Source: UBA935 sp031555615
GTDB lineage: Bacteria; Bacillota; Clostridia; Lachnospirales; Lachnospiraceae
Reading direction: 5' to 3'
Length of the DNA: 64,000 nucleotides
Assembly (NCBI GenBank): GCA_031555615.1
Contig: JAVBUF010000019.1
Coordinates: 1 to 64,000 of the forward strand
The translations under genes and the position numbers were made by a program. A model generated the notes under the pieces. It was not told the origin of the DNA and did not search any database. It saw nothing but the letters and a program-made list of their open reading frames with translations. Positions 47,422 to 55,902 of the stretch are shown one piece after another. Each line of letters opens with the position of its first letter. The first letter of the stretch is position 1.

Positions 47422-47443
47422 AACACAAAAACAACACAAAAAC
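47422..47443 (+). repeat. Two tandem 11-bp repeats upstream of the BMC promoter
   Basis: AACACAAAAAC occurs twice head to tail (47422-47432, 47433-47443), about one helical turn apart, ending 22 bases before the -35 box. A one-mismatch copy lies before the second BMC promoter at 51350-51360. Candidate regulator site. Confidence 0.65.
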
Positions 47444-47465
47444 AATATTATTTATGTTGATTTAG

Positions 47466-47494
47466 TTGACATTCGAGAAGCGAGTGATTATAAT
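47466..47494 (+). promoter_or_regulatory. Consensus promoter of the microcompartment operon
   Basis: TTGACA (47466-47471), 17 bp, TATAAT (47489-47494): a perfect sigma-A promoter, 48 bases before the glycyl-radical enzyme start. A consensus promoter implies control by repression. Confidence 0.85.
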
Positions 47495-47542
47495 GAATTC
47501 AACTGGAAAAATTTATGCTTTGCGCTTCAGAAAGGAGTAAGC

Positions 47543-50080
47543 ATGGGATTATATAAATATGAAATTACAGATATACCGAAAACCGGAAGGATTGACCGGT
47601 TGATTCAGAATTTATTTGCCCAAATGCCTGAAATCGAGTCAGCAAGGGCCCGTCTGATCACAGAATCATACCGGATGACCGAGAATGAACCGATCATCAT
47701 GCGCCGGGCTAAGGCTTTTGCCCATATTTTAGAGAATCTTCCCATCATTATCAGAGAAGAGGAACTGGTGGTGGGAAGTACCACCCTGGCCCCCCGAGGC
47801 TGCCAGACTTATCCGGAGTTTTCCTATGAGTGGCTGGAGGCGGAGTATGACACCGTGGCCACGCGAAGCGCCGATCCTTTTTACATATCCGAAGCAGCCA
47901 AAAAAGAGCTGAAAGAAGCAAACAGTTATTGGAAGGGGAAGACCAACAGTGAATTAGCCACTTCCTATATGGCCCCCGAAACCCTACTTGCCATGGAACA
48001 CAATATGTTTACCCCGGGTAATTATTTTTATAATGGCGTGGGACACATAACCGTGCAATATGAAAAGGTACTGGCTATCGGTTTTGGCGGAATCCGTAAG
48101 GAAGCCGAAGCGGAACTGGCAGGATGCCGTCCCGGAGATGGCAACTATGCCAGAAAGTCCCGTTTTTTACAGGCCGTGATTCTGTCCTGTAATGCAGCTA
48201 TAACTTATGCCGGACGTTATGCTGATTTGGCGGAAAAAGAAGCCGGACAGTGTCAGGATGCGAAACGCCGGGCCGAGCTTTTACAGATTGCCGCCAATTG
48301 TCGTAATGTACCGGAAAAAGGTGCGGGCAGTTTTTACGAAGCTTGTCAGTCCTTCTGGTTTGTCCAGCAGCTGATTCAGATTGAATCCAGCGGACATTCC
48401 ATTTCCCCCGGACGATTTGACCAGTATATGTATCCTTATTATGAAGAAGATCTTCGGAAAGGTACTTTGACCAAGGCCTTTGCCCAGGAATTGATCGATT
48501 GTATCTGGGTCAAACTGAATGATTTGAATAAATGCCGGGATGCGGCTTCCGCCGAAGGTTTTGCCGGTTACAGCCTTTTCCAGAATCTCATTGCCGGGGG
48601 ACAAAATGCCGATGGTGTGGATGTCACCAATGATTTATCCTTTATGACCATTCAGGCGGCCATGCATGTGCAATTGCCCCAGCCGTCCTTTTCGGTGAGA
48701 GTGTGGAACGGTTCTCCTCATGAATTTTTGATCAAGGCTGCCGAGCTGACCAGAACCGGTGTGGGACTTCCGGCTTACTACAATGATGAAGTGGTGATCC
48801 CTTCTCTGCTTAACCGTGGACTTACCCTGGCAGATGCCAGAGAATATAACATTATCGGCTGTGTGGAACCGCAAAAAGCCGGCAAAACCGAAGGATGGCA
48901 TGATGCGGCATTTTTCAACATGTGCCGGCCCCTGGAACTGGTTTTTTCCCAGGGAAAAGACAAGGGCGTGCAGATCGGCGTGAACACCCCGCCGGTTGAG
49001 AACATGACCTCTTTTGAAGAATTCTATGATGCTTATAAAGAGCAGATGAATTATATGATCGAGCTGCTGGTAAATGCCGACAATGCTATTGATGCAGCTC
49101 ACGCCGAGCGGTGTCCCCTGCCTTTTCTCTCCGGCATGGTAGACGATTGTATCAAAAAAGGCAAAACCGTACAGGAAGGCGGCGCGGTTTATAATTTCAC
49201 CGGTCCTCAGGGCTTTGGTGTGGCCAATATGGCCGATTCCCTTTATGCCATTAAGAAGCTGGTATTTGATGAACATAAAGTTACCTTAAAGGAATATAAA
49301 GAAGCATTGGCCCTGAATTACGGAAAAGGGCTGACCAAAGAAGGCGTAGCAGATATTACATCTCAGATTGCCCATGAACTGATAACAGCCGGACAGAATC
49401 TGGGAGAAAAGGAAATCACAGCCATCATGCAGACGGTAATGGAAAGTGCCGGTTCTCAGACAGTGAGGGAAAAAGGCGAACGCCTGCTGCAGTTGATCGA
49501 AGCGGTACCAAAGTTCGGCAATGACATCCCGGAAGTGGATGCCTTTGCCAGAGACGTGGCTTACACCTACACAAGACCTTTGCAGGAGTATCGGAATCCC
49601 CGGGGCGGAATTTTCCAGGCCGGACTGTATCCGGTATCAGCCAATGTTCCCCTGGGAGCCCAGACCGGCGCAACGCCGGATGGCAGACTGGCTGGGACAC
49701 CGGTAGCAGACGGAGTGTCGCCATCGGCCGGAAAGGATGTGAATGGTCCTACGGCAGCGGCTAATTCAGTGGCCAGATTAGACCATTATATTGCTTCCAA
49801 CGGCACCTTGTTTAATCAGAAATTTCATCCTTCGGCCCTCAGTGGCCGGGCGGGGTTAGAAAAGTTTGTGGCTCTGGTTCGTTCTTATTTTGATTTAAAA
49901 GGCAGCCATATGCAGTTTAATGTAGTCAGCCGGGAAACCCTTCTGGATGCCCAGAAGAATCCTGAAAATTATAAACACCTGGTAGTGCGGGTAGCCGGTT
50001 ACAGTGCGCTGTTCACCACTCTGTCACGCTCACTGCAGGATGATATTATCAATCGGACTGAGCAAGGATTAGGTAATTGA
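47543..50080 (+). CDS. Glycyl-radical 1,2-propanediol dehydratase, BMC signature enzyme
   Basis: 845 residues. The thiyl-radical site is IIGCVEPQKAGKTEGWHD with Cys440 and Glu442; the glycyl radical loop is RVAGYSALF with Gly819; a histidine in NGVGHITVQYEKV (His168) is the diol-binding position. GCVEP plus the GVGH histidine fit B12-independent glycerol or propanediol dehydratases, and the rhamnose context favours propanediol to propanal. Choline lyase is less likely because of this context. It is first in the operon. No obvious targeting extension at either end. Confidence 0.9.
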   Translation: MGLYKYEITDIPKTGRIDRLIQNLFAQMPEIESARARLITESYRMTENEPIIMRRAKAFAHILENLPIIIREEELVVGSTTLAPRGCQTYPEFSYEWLEAEYDTVATRSADPFYISEAAKKELKEANSYWKGKTNSELATSYMAPETLLAMEHNMFTPGNYFYNGVGHITVQYEKVLAIGFGGIRKEAEAELAGCRPGDGNYARKSRFLQAVILSCNAAITYAGRYADLAEKEAGQCQDAKRRAELLQIAANCRNVPEKGAGSFYEACQSFWFVQQLIQIESSGHSISPGRFDQYMYPYYEEDLRKGTLTKAFAQELIDCIWVKLNDLNKCRDAASAEGFAGYSLFQNLIAGGQNADGVDVTNDLSFMTIQAAMHVQLPQPSFSVRVWNGSPHEFLIKAAELTRTGVGLPAYYNDEVVIPSLLNRGLTLADAREYNIIGCVEPQKAGKTEGWHDAAFFNMCRPLELVFSQGKDKGVQIGVNTPPVENMTSFEEFYDAYKEQMNYMIELLVNADNAIDAAHAERCPLPFLSGMVDDCIKKGKTVQEGGAVYNFTGPQGFGVANMADSLYAIKKLVFDEHKVTLKEYKEALALNYGKGLTKEGVADITSQIAHELITAGQNLGEKEITAIMQTVMESAGSQTVREKGERLLQLIEAVPKFGNDIPEVDAFARDVAYTYTRPLQEYRNPRGGIFQAGLYPVSANVPLGAQTGATPDGRLAGTPVADGVSPSAGKDVNGPTAAANSVARLDHYIASNGTLFNQKFHPSALSGRAGLEKFVALVRSYFDLKGSHMQFNVVSRETLLDAQKNPENYKHLVVRVAGYSALFTTLSRSLQDDIINRTEQGLGN

Positions 50081-50131
50081 TTAAAGTGAAGCAAGGATAT
50101 AAAAATGGCACACCAGGAGGAAAGAAACAAT

Positions 50132-50926
50132 ATGGAAAACTATATGCAGACTAAAGGCCGCATATTTGATATTCAAAGATATACCATTCATGACGGAAAC
50201 GGTATCCGCACCATTGTCTTCCTGAAAGGCTGTGTACTTCGGTGCCGGTGGTGCTGCAATCCGGAATCCCAGGAGTATGATATCCAGCAAATGAAAGTAC
50301 AGGGGAAGATCCAGATTATCGGCAGGGATGTGACGGTTGCCGAAGTCATGGAAACGGTAGAGAAGGACCGTCCCTATTATTACCGGTCCGGCGGCGGACT
50401 GACCCTTTCGGGGGGTGAAAGCTTGTGTCAGCCGGAGTTTACGGAGGGCTTGCTGCGAGCGGCCCATGAACATGGAATCAGTACGGCACTGGAAAGTATG
50501 GGATGTGCAGAATATACAGTAATCGAAAAGATCCTCCCGTATTTGGATCAGTATCTGTTGGATATCAAGCATATGAATTCCGCCAAACATCAGGAATTCA
50601 CCGGCAAAGGCAATGAGCTGATGCTGGATAATGCCGCCCGGATCGCCCGGTCCGGCCAGACCGAACTAAGCATTCGGATTCCGGTTATTCCGGGATTTAA
50701 TGATACGGCAGCAGAAATTGAGGCAATTGCCCGTTTTGCCGGTACCCTGTCAAAGGTGAAAAGAATACATTTATTACCCTATCACCGACTGGGACAGGAT
50801 AAGTATGAAGGACTGGGCAGAGCATATCTGATGAAGGATGTACAGCCGCCCTCCCCGGAACAGATGCAGGAACTGCTGCGGGAGGCCGGGAAGGCTTCCG
50901 GCCTGGAATGCCAGATTGGCGGCTGA
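50132..50926 (+). CDS. Radical SAM activase for the glycyl-radical enzyme
   Basis: 264 residues from the ATG at 50132 (CAGGAGG 11 bases ahead); an ATG at 50105 with GCAAGGA is the alternative. The SAM cluster motif is CVLRCRWC (Cys34, 38, 41), followed by LTLSGGE for SAM binding and a typical TIM-barrel end. After CNPES the sequence goes straight to the next strand, so the cysteine-rich ferredoxin insert that many dehydratase activases carry is missing, as in pyruvate formate-lyase activase. Directly downstream of its substrate enzyme. Confidence 0.9.
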   Translation: MENYMQTKGRIFDIQRYTIHDGNGIRTIVFLKGCVLRCRWCCNPESQEYDIQQMKVQGKIQIIGRDVTVAEVMETVEKDRPYYYRSGGGLTLSGGESLCQPEFTEGLLRAAHEHGISTALESMGCAEYTVIEKILPYLDQYLLDIKHMNSAKHQEFTGKGNELMLDNAARIARSGQTELSIRIPVIPGFNDTAAEIEAIARFAGTLSKVKRIHLLPYHRLGQDKYEGLGRAYLMKDVQPPSPEQMQELLREAGKASGLECQIGG

Positions 50927-50966
50927 GGCAGCGAATAAAAAGCGGATAAAAAAGAGGAGCTGAGAT

Positions 50967-51344
50967 ATGGAAATGCGAGACTATAAAGGAAGCGAAGAAA
51001 AAGCCCGGATCGTCCAGGAACTGGTACCCGGTAAACAGGTTACCATTGCCCATCTGATTGCCAACCCGGACAGGGCACTATACGAAAAACTGGGCATGGA
51101 TACCGGTGCGGAGTATCCCAAATCAGCCATCGGAATCGTCACCATCAGTCCGGCCGAGGCGGCCATCATTGCAGCGGACATTGCTGTTAAGGCAGCCGGT
51201 GTGGAACTGGGATTTGTGGATCGGTTCAACGGTACTCTGATCGTAACCGGAACGGTATCGGAGACCGAAGCAGCTTTAAGGGCAATTTTGGACTATACCG
51301 ATACAAAGATGGGATTTGAAGCCTGTGATATTACGAAAACATGA
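50967..51344 (+). CDS. PduU/EutS-like permuted BMC-H shell protein
   Basis: 125 residues. The N-terminal strand KARIVQELVPGKQVTIAHLI is typical of circularly permuted hexameric shell proteins, which put a small beta barrel over the pore; then AIGIVTISPAEAAIIAADIAVKAAGVELGFVD and FNGTLIVTGTVSETEAALRAI are the BMC core. In PduU the barrel closes the pore, so it may dock cargo rather than pass metabolites. Between it and the aldolase gene lies a second promoter. Confidence 0.88.
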   Translation: MEMRDYKGSEEKARIVQELVPGKQVTIAHLIANPDRALYEKLGMDTGAEYPKSAIGIVTISPAEAAIIAADIAVKAAGVELGFVDRFNGTLIVTGTVSETEAALRAILDYTDTKMGFEACDITKT

Positions 51345-51349
51345 AAAAC

Positions 51350-51391
51350 AACACAAAAGCAAGTTGACATATGTGGTATTGTGTGGTATTG
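51350..51391 (+). promoter_or_regulatory. Second BMC-operon promoter with tandem repeats
   Basis: TTGACA (51364-51369), 17 bp, TATTGT (51387-51392). Upstream is AACACAAAAGC (51350-51360), one base off the repeat at 47422. TGTGGTATTG occurs twice in tandem (51372-51381, 51382-51391) across the spacer and -10 box. Likely repressor sites. Confidence 0.6.
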
Positions 51392-51460
51392 TTTTTGTAG
51401 AAACAAAGAAAAACCAATAAAATAATAATAAATAAGCAACCCAAGGAGGAGAAAGTAGTT

Positions 51461-52264
51461 ATGCTGAATGAATATGAAATCAAGAAAGAGATGTGTGAGA
51501 TCGGTAAAAGAGTTTATGACCGTGGTATGGTTGCGGCCAATGACGGTAACTTTTCCGTTAAGTTGAATGACAATGAATTTTTATGTACCCCCACAGGTGT
51601 CAGCAAGGGCTTTATGACCCCTGAATACATTTGTAAAGTAGATGCGGAAGGTAAAGTGATCCAGGCCAATAAGGGCTTTAAGCCTTCTTCGGAAATTAAG
51701 ATGCATATGCGCGTTTATAAAGAAAGACCGGATGTAAAATCAGTAGTGCATGCTCATCCTTTATATGCTACCAGTTTTGCTATTGCCGGAATTCCCCTGA
51801 CCCAGCCCATTATGCCGGAAGCGGTAATCGCTCTTGGCTGTGTGCCCATTGCCGAGTACGGTACGCCTTCCACCGAAGAAATACCGGATGCAGTATCCAA
51901 GTATTTACAATACTATGATGCAGTGCTGTTGGAGAACCACGGTGCGCTGGCTTATTCCGATTCTTTATTAAATGCTTATCATAAGATGGAATCCGTAGAA
52001 TTCTATGCCCGCTTATTATACCAGTCAAAAATGCTGGGCGGCCCTAAGGAATTGTCCCAGTCACAAGTTTCGAGATTATATGAGCTTAGAAGACAATTCG
52101 GACTTTCCGGTAAACATCCGGCTGATTTATGCCCTAATCAGAAGGATGGAAAATCAAGCTGCCATACATGTAATTCCTGCGGCGGCAGTGCAGCGGCAAC
52201 AGATGCCAATGCTGATCTGGTAGCATCCATCACCCGAAAAGTAATGGAGCAACTGGGGATGTAA
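51461..52264 (+). CDS. Class II fuculose/rhamnulose-phosphate aldolase with BMC targeting tail
   Basis: 267 residues. The aldolase body has VAANDGNFSVKL, VVHAHPLYATSFAIAG (zinc histidines), PEAVIALG and VLLENHGALAYS, as in FucA. After about residue 222 comes a linker with Cys224, 234, 237 and 240, then an amphipathic helix NADLVASITRKVMEQLGM at the C terminus, the form of a BMC encapsulation peptide. It would split rhamnulose-1-phosphate or fuculose-1-phosphate to DHAP and L-lactaldehyde inside the shell. Confidence 0.9.
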   Translation: MLNEYEIKKEMCEIGKRVYDRGMVAANDGNFSVKLNDNEFLCTPTGVSKGFMTPEYICKVDAEGKVIQANKGFKPSSEIKMHMRVYKERPDVKSVVHAHPLYATSFAIAGIPLTQPIMPEAVIALGCVPIAEYGTPSTEEIPDAVSKYLQYYDAVLLENHGALAYSDSLLNAYHKMESVEFYARLLYQSKMLGGPKELSQSQVSRLYELRRQFGLSGKHPADLCPNQKDGKSSCHTCNSCGGSAAATDANADLVASITRKVMEQLGM

Positions 52265-52265
52265 A

Positions 52266-52374
52266 AGACGAGAAGAAACAGTAAGGCCAGGAAGTACCGA
52301 GCCTAACAATTTCTAAAATCTCGTCTCGAAGAATGGCAGGGCCATTCTTACGATCCAACTTGTGGAGTTAGGAT
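52266..52374 (+). ncRNA. Structured intercistronic RNA of unknown type
   Basis: In the 147-base gap between aldolase and GlcG-like genes three stems can be drawn: AGACGAGA (52266-52273) with TCTCGTCT (52319-52326) enclosing an AGGC/GCCT pair; AGAATGGC (52330-52337) with GCCATTCT (52341-52348); ATCCAACT (52353-) with AGTT-A-GGAT (to 52374). No T run follows. It may be a processing site, attenuator or regulatory element; no known riboswitch was recognised. Confidence 0.45.
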
Positions 52375-52411
52375 TTATGTTTTGTAGAAGGTTGAAAGAA
52401 AATGGGAAGCA

Positions 52412-52885
52412 ATGATGAATGAACAAATAATCAACCAGATAGTAGAAAAAGTTCTTCAGGAAACCGGTCCGGTCATGACTTTGGAAAAAGCAACAGCCTT
52501 GATTGCCCGAGTAGAAGAAAAAGCCCGGAGCATGAATCTGGCCGTGGTCATTGCGGTAGCCGATAAGGCGGCAAGACCGGTGGCAGTCCATTGTATGGAT
52601 GATGCTTACATAGCCAGTTTTGATATCGCGCTGAATAAAGCGTACACCTGTGCCGGACTGAAGATGTCCACTGCCGAGTTAGGCCGGTTAAGTCAGCCGG
52701 GGGAGCCGCTGTATGGTATCCAGCATACTAACGAAGGCAAGATCGTGATCTTTGGCGGCGGTGAAGTGTTGGAACAAAACGGAAGAATATTAGGAGCCCT
52801 GGGCGTAAGCGGCGGAACCCTGGAACAGGATACGGCCCTTGCGGCATATGGCCGGGAAATATTCGGAAATTTGGAAAGGAATTAA
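52412..52885 (+). CDS. GlcG/HbpS-like (PduO C-terminal-type) BMC cargo protein
   Basis: 157 residues of the DUF336 family: LAVVIAVADKAARPVAVH, SFDIALNKAYTC, YGIQHTNEGKIVIFGGGEVLEQNGRILGALGVSGG. The first 18 residues (NEQIINQIVEKVLQET) form an amphipathic helix like those on the neighbouring enzymes, so it is probably cargo. Family members bind haem or flavin-like ligands, and the domain is fused to the cobalamin enzyme in PduO; a role in electron or cofactor handling is plausible but unproven here. Confidence 0.8.
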   Translation: MMNEQIINQIVEKVLQETGPVMTLEKATALIARVEEKARSMNLAVVIAVADKAARPVAVHCMDDAYIASFDIALNKAYTCAGLKMSTAELGRLSQPGEPLYGIQHTNEGKIVIFGGGEVLEQNGRILGALGVSGGTLEQDTALAAYGREIFGNLERN

Positions 52886-52887
52886 AT

Positions 52888-54276
52888 ATGTCTGTAAATG
52901 AACAAATGGTACAGGACGTAGTAAAAGAAGTGCTTGCCAAGCTTCAGATCAGTGCTGATGTGACTGGAAGCAGAGGCGTGTTCAATGATATGAATGAAGC
53001 CATTAAAGCTGCCGGAACGGCGGGAGCGCAGGTCCGCATCATGTCCATGGATCAGCGGGAAAAGATCATTTCCGTGATTCGCAGAAAAACCAAGGAAAAT
53101 GCTGAGATTCTGGCCCGGATGGGGGTACAGGAAACCGGCATGGGTAATGTGGGGCATAAGATATTAAAACACCATCTGGTGGCAGAGAAGACTCCCGGAA
53201 CGGAAGACATCACCACCACGGCCTGGTCAGGAGACCGGGGTCTGACCCTGGTGGAAATGGGTCCCTTCGGTGTCATCGGTGCCATTACCCCATGTACCAA
53301 TCCTTCGGAAACCATTATCTGCAATACCATGGGAATGTTGGCCGGGGGAAACACAGTAGTGTTCAACCCTCATCCGGCAGCCATTAAGACATCAATCTTT
53401 GCAGTTAATTTATTAAATGAAGCTTCTCTGGAAGCCGGCGGCCCGGATAATATCGCCTGTACGGTAGCCAATCCCACGCTGGAAAGCAGCGATATCATGA
53501 TGAAGCATAAGGATATCGGTTTACTGGTAGCAACCGGCGGTCCCGGAGTAGTAACAGCAGTGCTTTCCTCCGGCAAAAGAGGAATCGGAGCCGGAGCCGG
53601 AAATCCACCGGTGCTGGTAGATGAAACGGCGGATATCAGAAAAGCGGCAGAGGACATTGTCAACGGATGTACCTTCGATAATAACCTGCCCTGTATCGCC
53701 GAAAAGGAAATTGTGGCAGTAGAATCCGTAGCCGATGAGCTGATGCACTATATGACAAGGGAACAGGGCTGTTATCTGGCTTCCCCTGAAGAAATAGAAC
53801 GGTTAACAGCTACCGTACTTACGCCCAAAGGCCTGAACCGGAAGTGTGTGGGTAAAAGTGCCCAGGTTCTGTTGTCCATGATCGGCATCAATGTGCCTGA
53901 CAATATCCGCTGTATTGTTTTTGAAGGCGAAAAGGAACACCCGCTGATCGACGAAGAACTGATGATGCCCATCCTGGGGATGGTCAGAGCCAAAAACTTC
54001 GATGATGGTGTGGAAAAAGCGGTTTGGCTTGAACATGGAAACCGGCATTCCGCCCATATCCATTCCAAAAATGTAGTGAATATTACAAAATATGCCAAAG
54101 CACTTGATACGGCAATTCTGGTCAAGAATGCTCCTTCTTATGCGGCTTTGGGATTCGGCGGTGAAGGATATTGCACCTTTACCATTGCCAGCCGGACCGG
54201 GGAAGGACTGACCAGTGCCAGCACGTTTACCAAACGCAGACGCTGTGTGATGTCAGACAGTCTCTGCATTAGATAG
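52888..54276 (+). CDS. pduP: CoA-acylating propionaldehyde dehydrogenase
   Basis: 462 residues. N-terminal targeting helix NEQMVQDVVKEVLAKLQI (residues 4-21) is followed by the NAD-binding aldehyde dehydrogenase fold (GVIGAITPCTNPSETI, ATGGPGVVTAVLSSGKR) and the catalytic Cys269 in DNNLPCIAEKE. It oxidises propanal to propionyl-CoA in the compartment, supplying PduL. Its start is 2 bases after the previous stop. Confidence 0.93.
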   Translation: MSVNEQMVQDVVKEVLAKLQISADVTGSRGVFNDMNEAIKAAGTAGAQVRIMSMDQREKIISVIRRKTKENAEILARMGVQETGMGNVGHKILKHHLVAEKTPGTEDITTTAWSGDRGLTLVEMGPFGVIGAITPCTNPSETIICNTMGMLAGGNTVVFNPHPAAIKTSIFAVNLLNEASLEAGGPDNIACTVANPTLESSDIMMKHKDIGLLVATGGPGVVTAVLSSGKRGIGAGAGNPPVLVDETADIRKAAEDIVNGCTFDNNLPCIAEKEIVAVESVADELMHYMTREQGCYLASPEEIERLTATVLTPKGLNRKCVGKSAQVLLSMIGINVPDNIRCIVFEGEKEHPLIDEELMMPILGMVRAKNFDDGVEKAVWLEHGNRHSAHIHSKNVVNITKYAKALDTAILVKNAPSYAALGFGGEGYCTFTIASRTGEGLTSASTFTKRRRCVMSDSLCIR

Positions 54277-54340
54277 TTTGATAGAAATTATTAAAAATAT
54301 TAAATCAAAGTGATAAGAAGAATAATCGAAAGGAGACGTT

Positions 54341-55546
54341 ATGAGCAATATAAATGCAATCGATGTGGAAGCGGTAGTAAAGCAAGTGCTGGAAAACATG
54401 ATGGACCGGACAACGACCGGATTTTCAGCAGGAAATGCCGCCATTCCTCAGACTGCCAAAGTAGCCATGCTGACCGCACTGGAAAAATATGAAGTAAAAG
54501 AATTCCCCATTCCTCCTGTAGGCGATGGAGATATTCTGGTCAAAGTAGAAGGCTGTGGCATCTGCGGAACCGATGCTCACGAGTTTAAGAAAGACCCATT
54601 CGGCCTGATCCCCGTTGCGCTGGGACATGAGGGCACCGGAGAAATCGTCAAAATGGGCAAGAACGTTAAAGTCGACAGTGCCGGAAAACCCTTAAAGCTG
54701 GGGGATAAAGTAGTTACCTGTATGATTTTTAAAGACAATCCGGATATCACCATGTTTGACCTGAACAAACAAAATGTGGGAGGTGCTGATGTATACGGAT
54801 TGCTTCCGGATGATGAAATTCATTTGAACGGATGGTTCTCCGATTACATATTGATCAGGGAAGGCTCTTCGGTATTTAATGTCAGTGATCTGGACCTGAA
54901 GTCCCGGATTCTGATTGAACCCTGTGCAGTACTGATCCATGCTGTGGAAAGAGCCAAAACCACCGGTATCTTACGGTTCAACAGCAGAGTAGTAGTACAG
55001 GGCTGCGGCCCCATCGGTTTGATCTGTATCGCCGTCCTCCGCACCATGGGAATCGAAAATATCGTGGCTGTTGACGGAGAACAGAAGCGACTGGACTTTG
55101 CAAAAGAAATGGGCGCAGAGAAATCGGTCAACTTTAAAGATCATCAGGGCATAGAAGCACTCACCAAAGCAGTAGAGAACGCCTTTGACGGACATCCGGC
55201 TGATTTTGCTTTTCAGTGTACCGGAGCACCCGGCGGTCATTCCAATATTTATAAGTTTATCCGGAACGGCGGCGGTTTGTGTGAACTGGGATTCTTTATC
55301 AATAACGGTGATGCAACCATTAATCCTCATTTTGATATTTGTGCAAAGGAACTGACGATGGTTGGCTCATGGGTATACACCTTAAGAGATTATGCAACCA
55401 CTTTTGATTTCCTGAAGCGGGCCCAAGCAATCGGACTTCCCATGGATAAGCTGATTACCCATGAATACTCGCTGGATCAGATAAATGAAGCCCATGTCAC
55501 GAATCTAAAAATGGAAGGCCTGAAGATCGCTGTCATCAACAAATAA
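54341..55546 (+). CDS. Zn-type medium-chain alcohol dehydrogenase with BMC targeting helix
   Basis: 401 residues. N-terminal helix NAIDVEAVVKQVLENMM (5-21) plus a linker lead into the dehydrogenase: GCGICGTDAHEF (zinc Cys75), ALGHEGTGEI (His96), a Rossmann segment VVQGCGPIGLICIAV. The four-Cys structural zinc lobe is absent. It fills the PduQ role (propanal to propanol, recycling NADH) and may also reduce lactaldehyde to propanediol. PduQ proper is an iron-type enzyme, so this is a different solution. Confidence 0.88.
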   Translation: MSNINAIDVEAVVKQVLENMMDRTTTGFSAGNAAIPQTAKVAMLTALEKYEVKEFPIPPVGDGDILVKVEGCGICGTDAHEFKKDPFGLIPVALGHEGTGEIVKMGKNVKVDSAGKPLKLGDKVVTCMIFKDNPDITMFDLNKQNVGGADVYGLLPDDEIHLNGWFSDYILIREGSSVFNVSDLDLKSRILIEPCAVLIHAVERAKTTGILRFNSRVVVQGCGPIGLICIAVLRTMGIENIVAVDGEQKRLDFAKEMGAEKSVNFKDHQGIEALTKAVENAFDGHPADFAFQCTGAPGGHSNIYKFIRNGGGLCELGFFINNGDATINPHFDICAKELTMVGSWVYTLRDYATTFDFLKRAQAIGLPMDKLITHEYSLDQINEAHVTNLKMEGLKIAVINK

Positions 55547-55576
55547 GCGACCGGCTGGAGAGGATATGGTAATCAT

Positions 55577-55891
55577 ATGCAAGAAGCAGTAGGAATTATA
55601 GAAGTGTTTGGATTGGCAACCGCTTTTGCAGCAGCAGACGCAGGATGTAAGGCGGCAAATGTAACCATCGAAACTTTCGATAAGAACAAACCGGGTAATG
55701 CCGATGCATTGCCGGTACCGCTGATCGTAATGATCAAATTCCGTGGCAGCATATCCAATGTTCGTGCCGCCCTTGAAGCAGCCGGCCGGACAGCTGAAAA
55801 TCTGTCGGGAGTGGTGACAATGCATGAAATCGCCAGCCCGGAAGAAGGTACGGAAAAAATGTTGAAATTAAGTGGATTAGACAAAAAATAG
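55577..55891 (+). CDS. BMC-H shell protein with enlarged pore loop
   Basis: 104 residues: EAVGIIEVFGLATAFAAADAGCKAANVTIETFD, then an extended loop with DKNKPGNADALPVP where PduA-like proteins have only KIGSG, then LIVMIKFRGSISNVRAALEAA. The longer loop faces the hexamer pore, so it may alter permeability. 27 bases after the dehydrogenase gene; first of four BMC genes in a row. Confidence 0.85.
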   Translation: MQEAVGIIEVFGLATAFAAADAGCKAANVTIETFDKNKPGNADALPVPLIVMIKFRGSISNVRAALEAAGRTAENLSGVVTMHEIASPEEGTEKMLKLSGLDKK

Positions 55892-55902
55892 GAGGAAGTA
55901 AA

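Noticed and set aside
48635..49276. 213-codon open frame on the minus strand
   Set aside because: Antisense to the glycyl-radical enzyme core; low-complexity His-rich translation.
47543..50080. Choline trimethylamine-lyase (CutC) identity
   Set aside because: No choline-utilisation partners; rhaBA, a phosphate aldolase and PduL point to propanediol. Not excluded by sequence alone.
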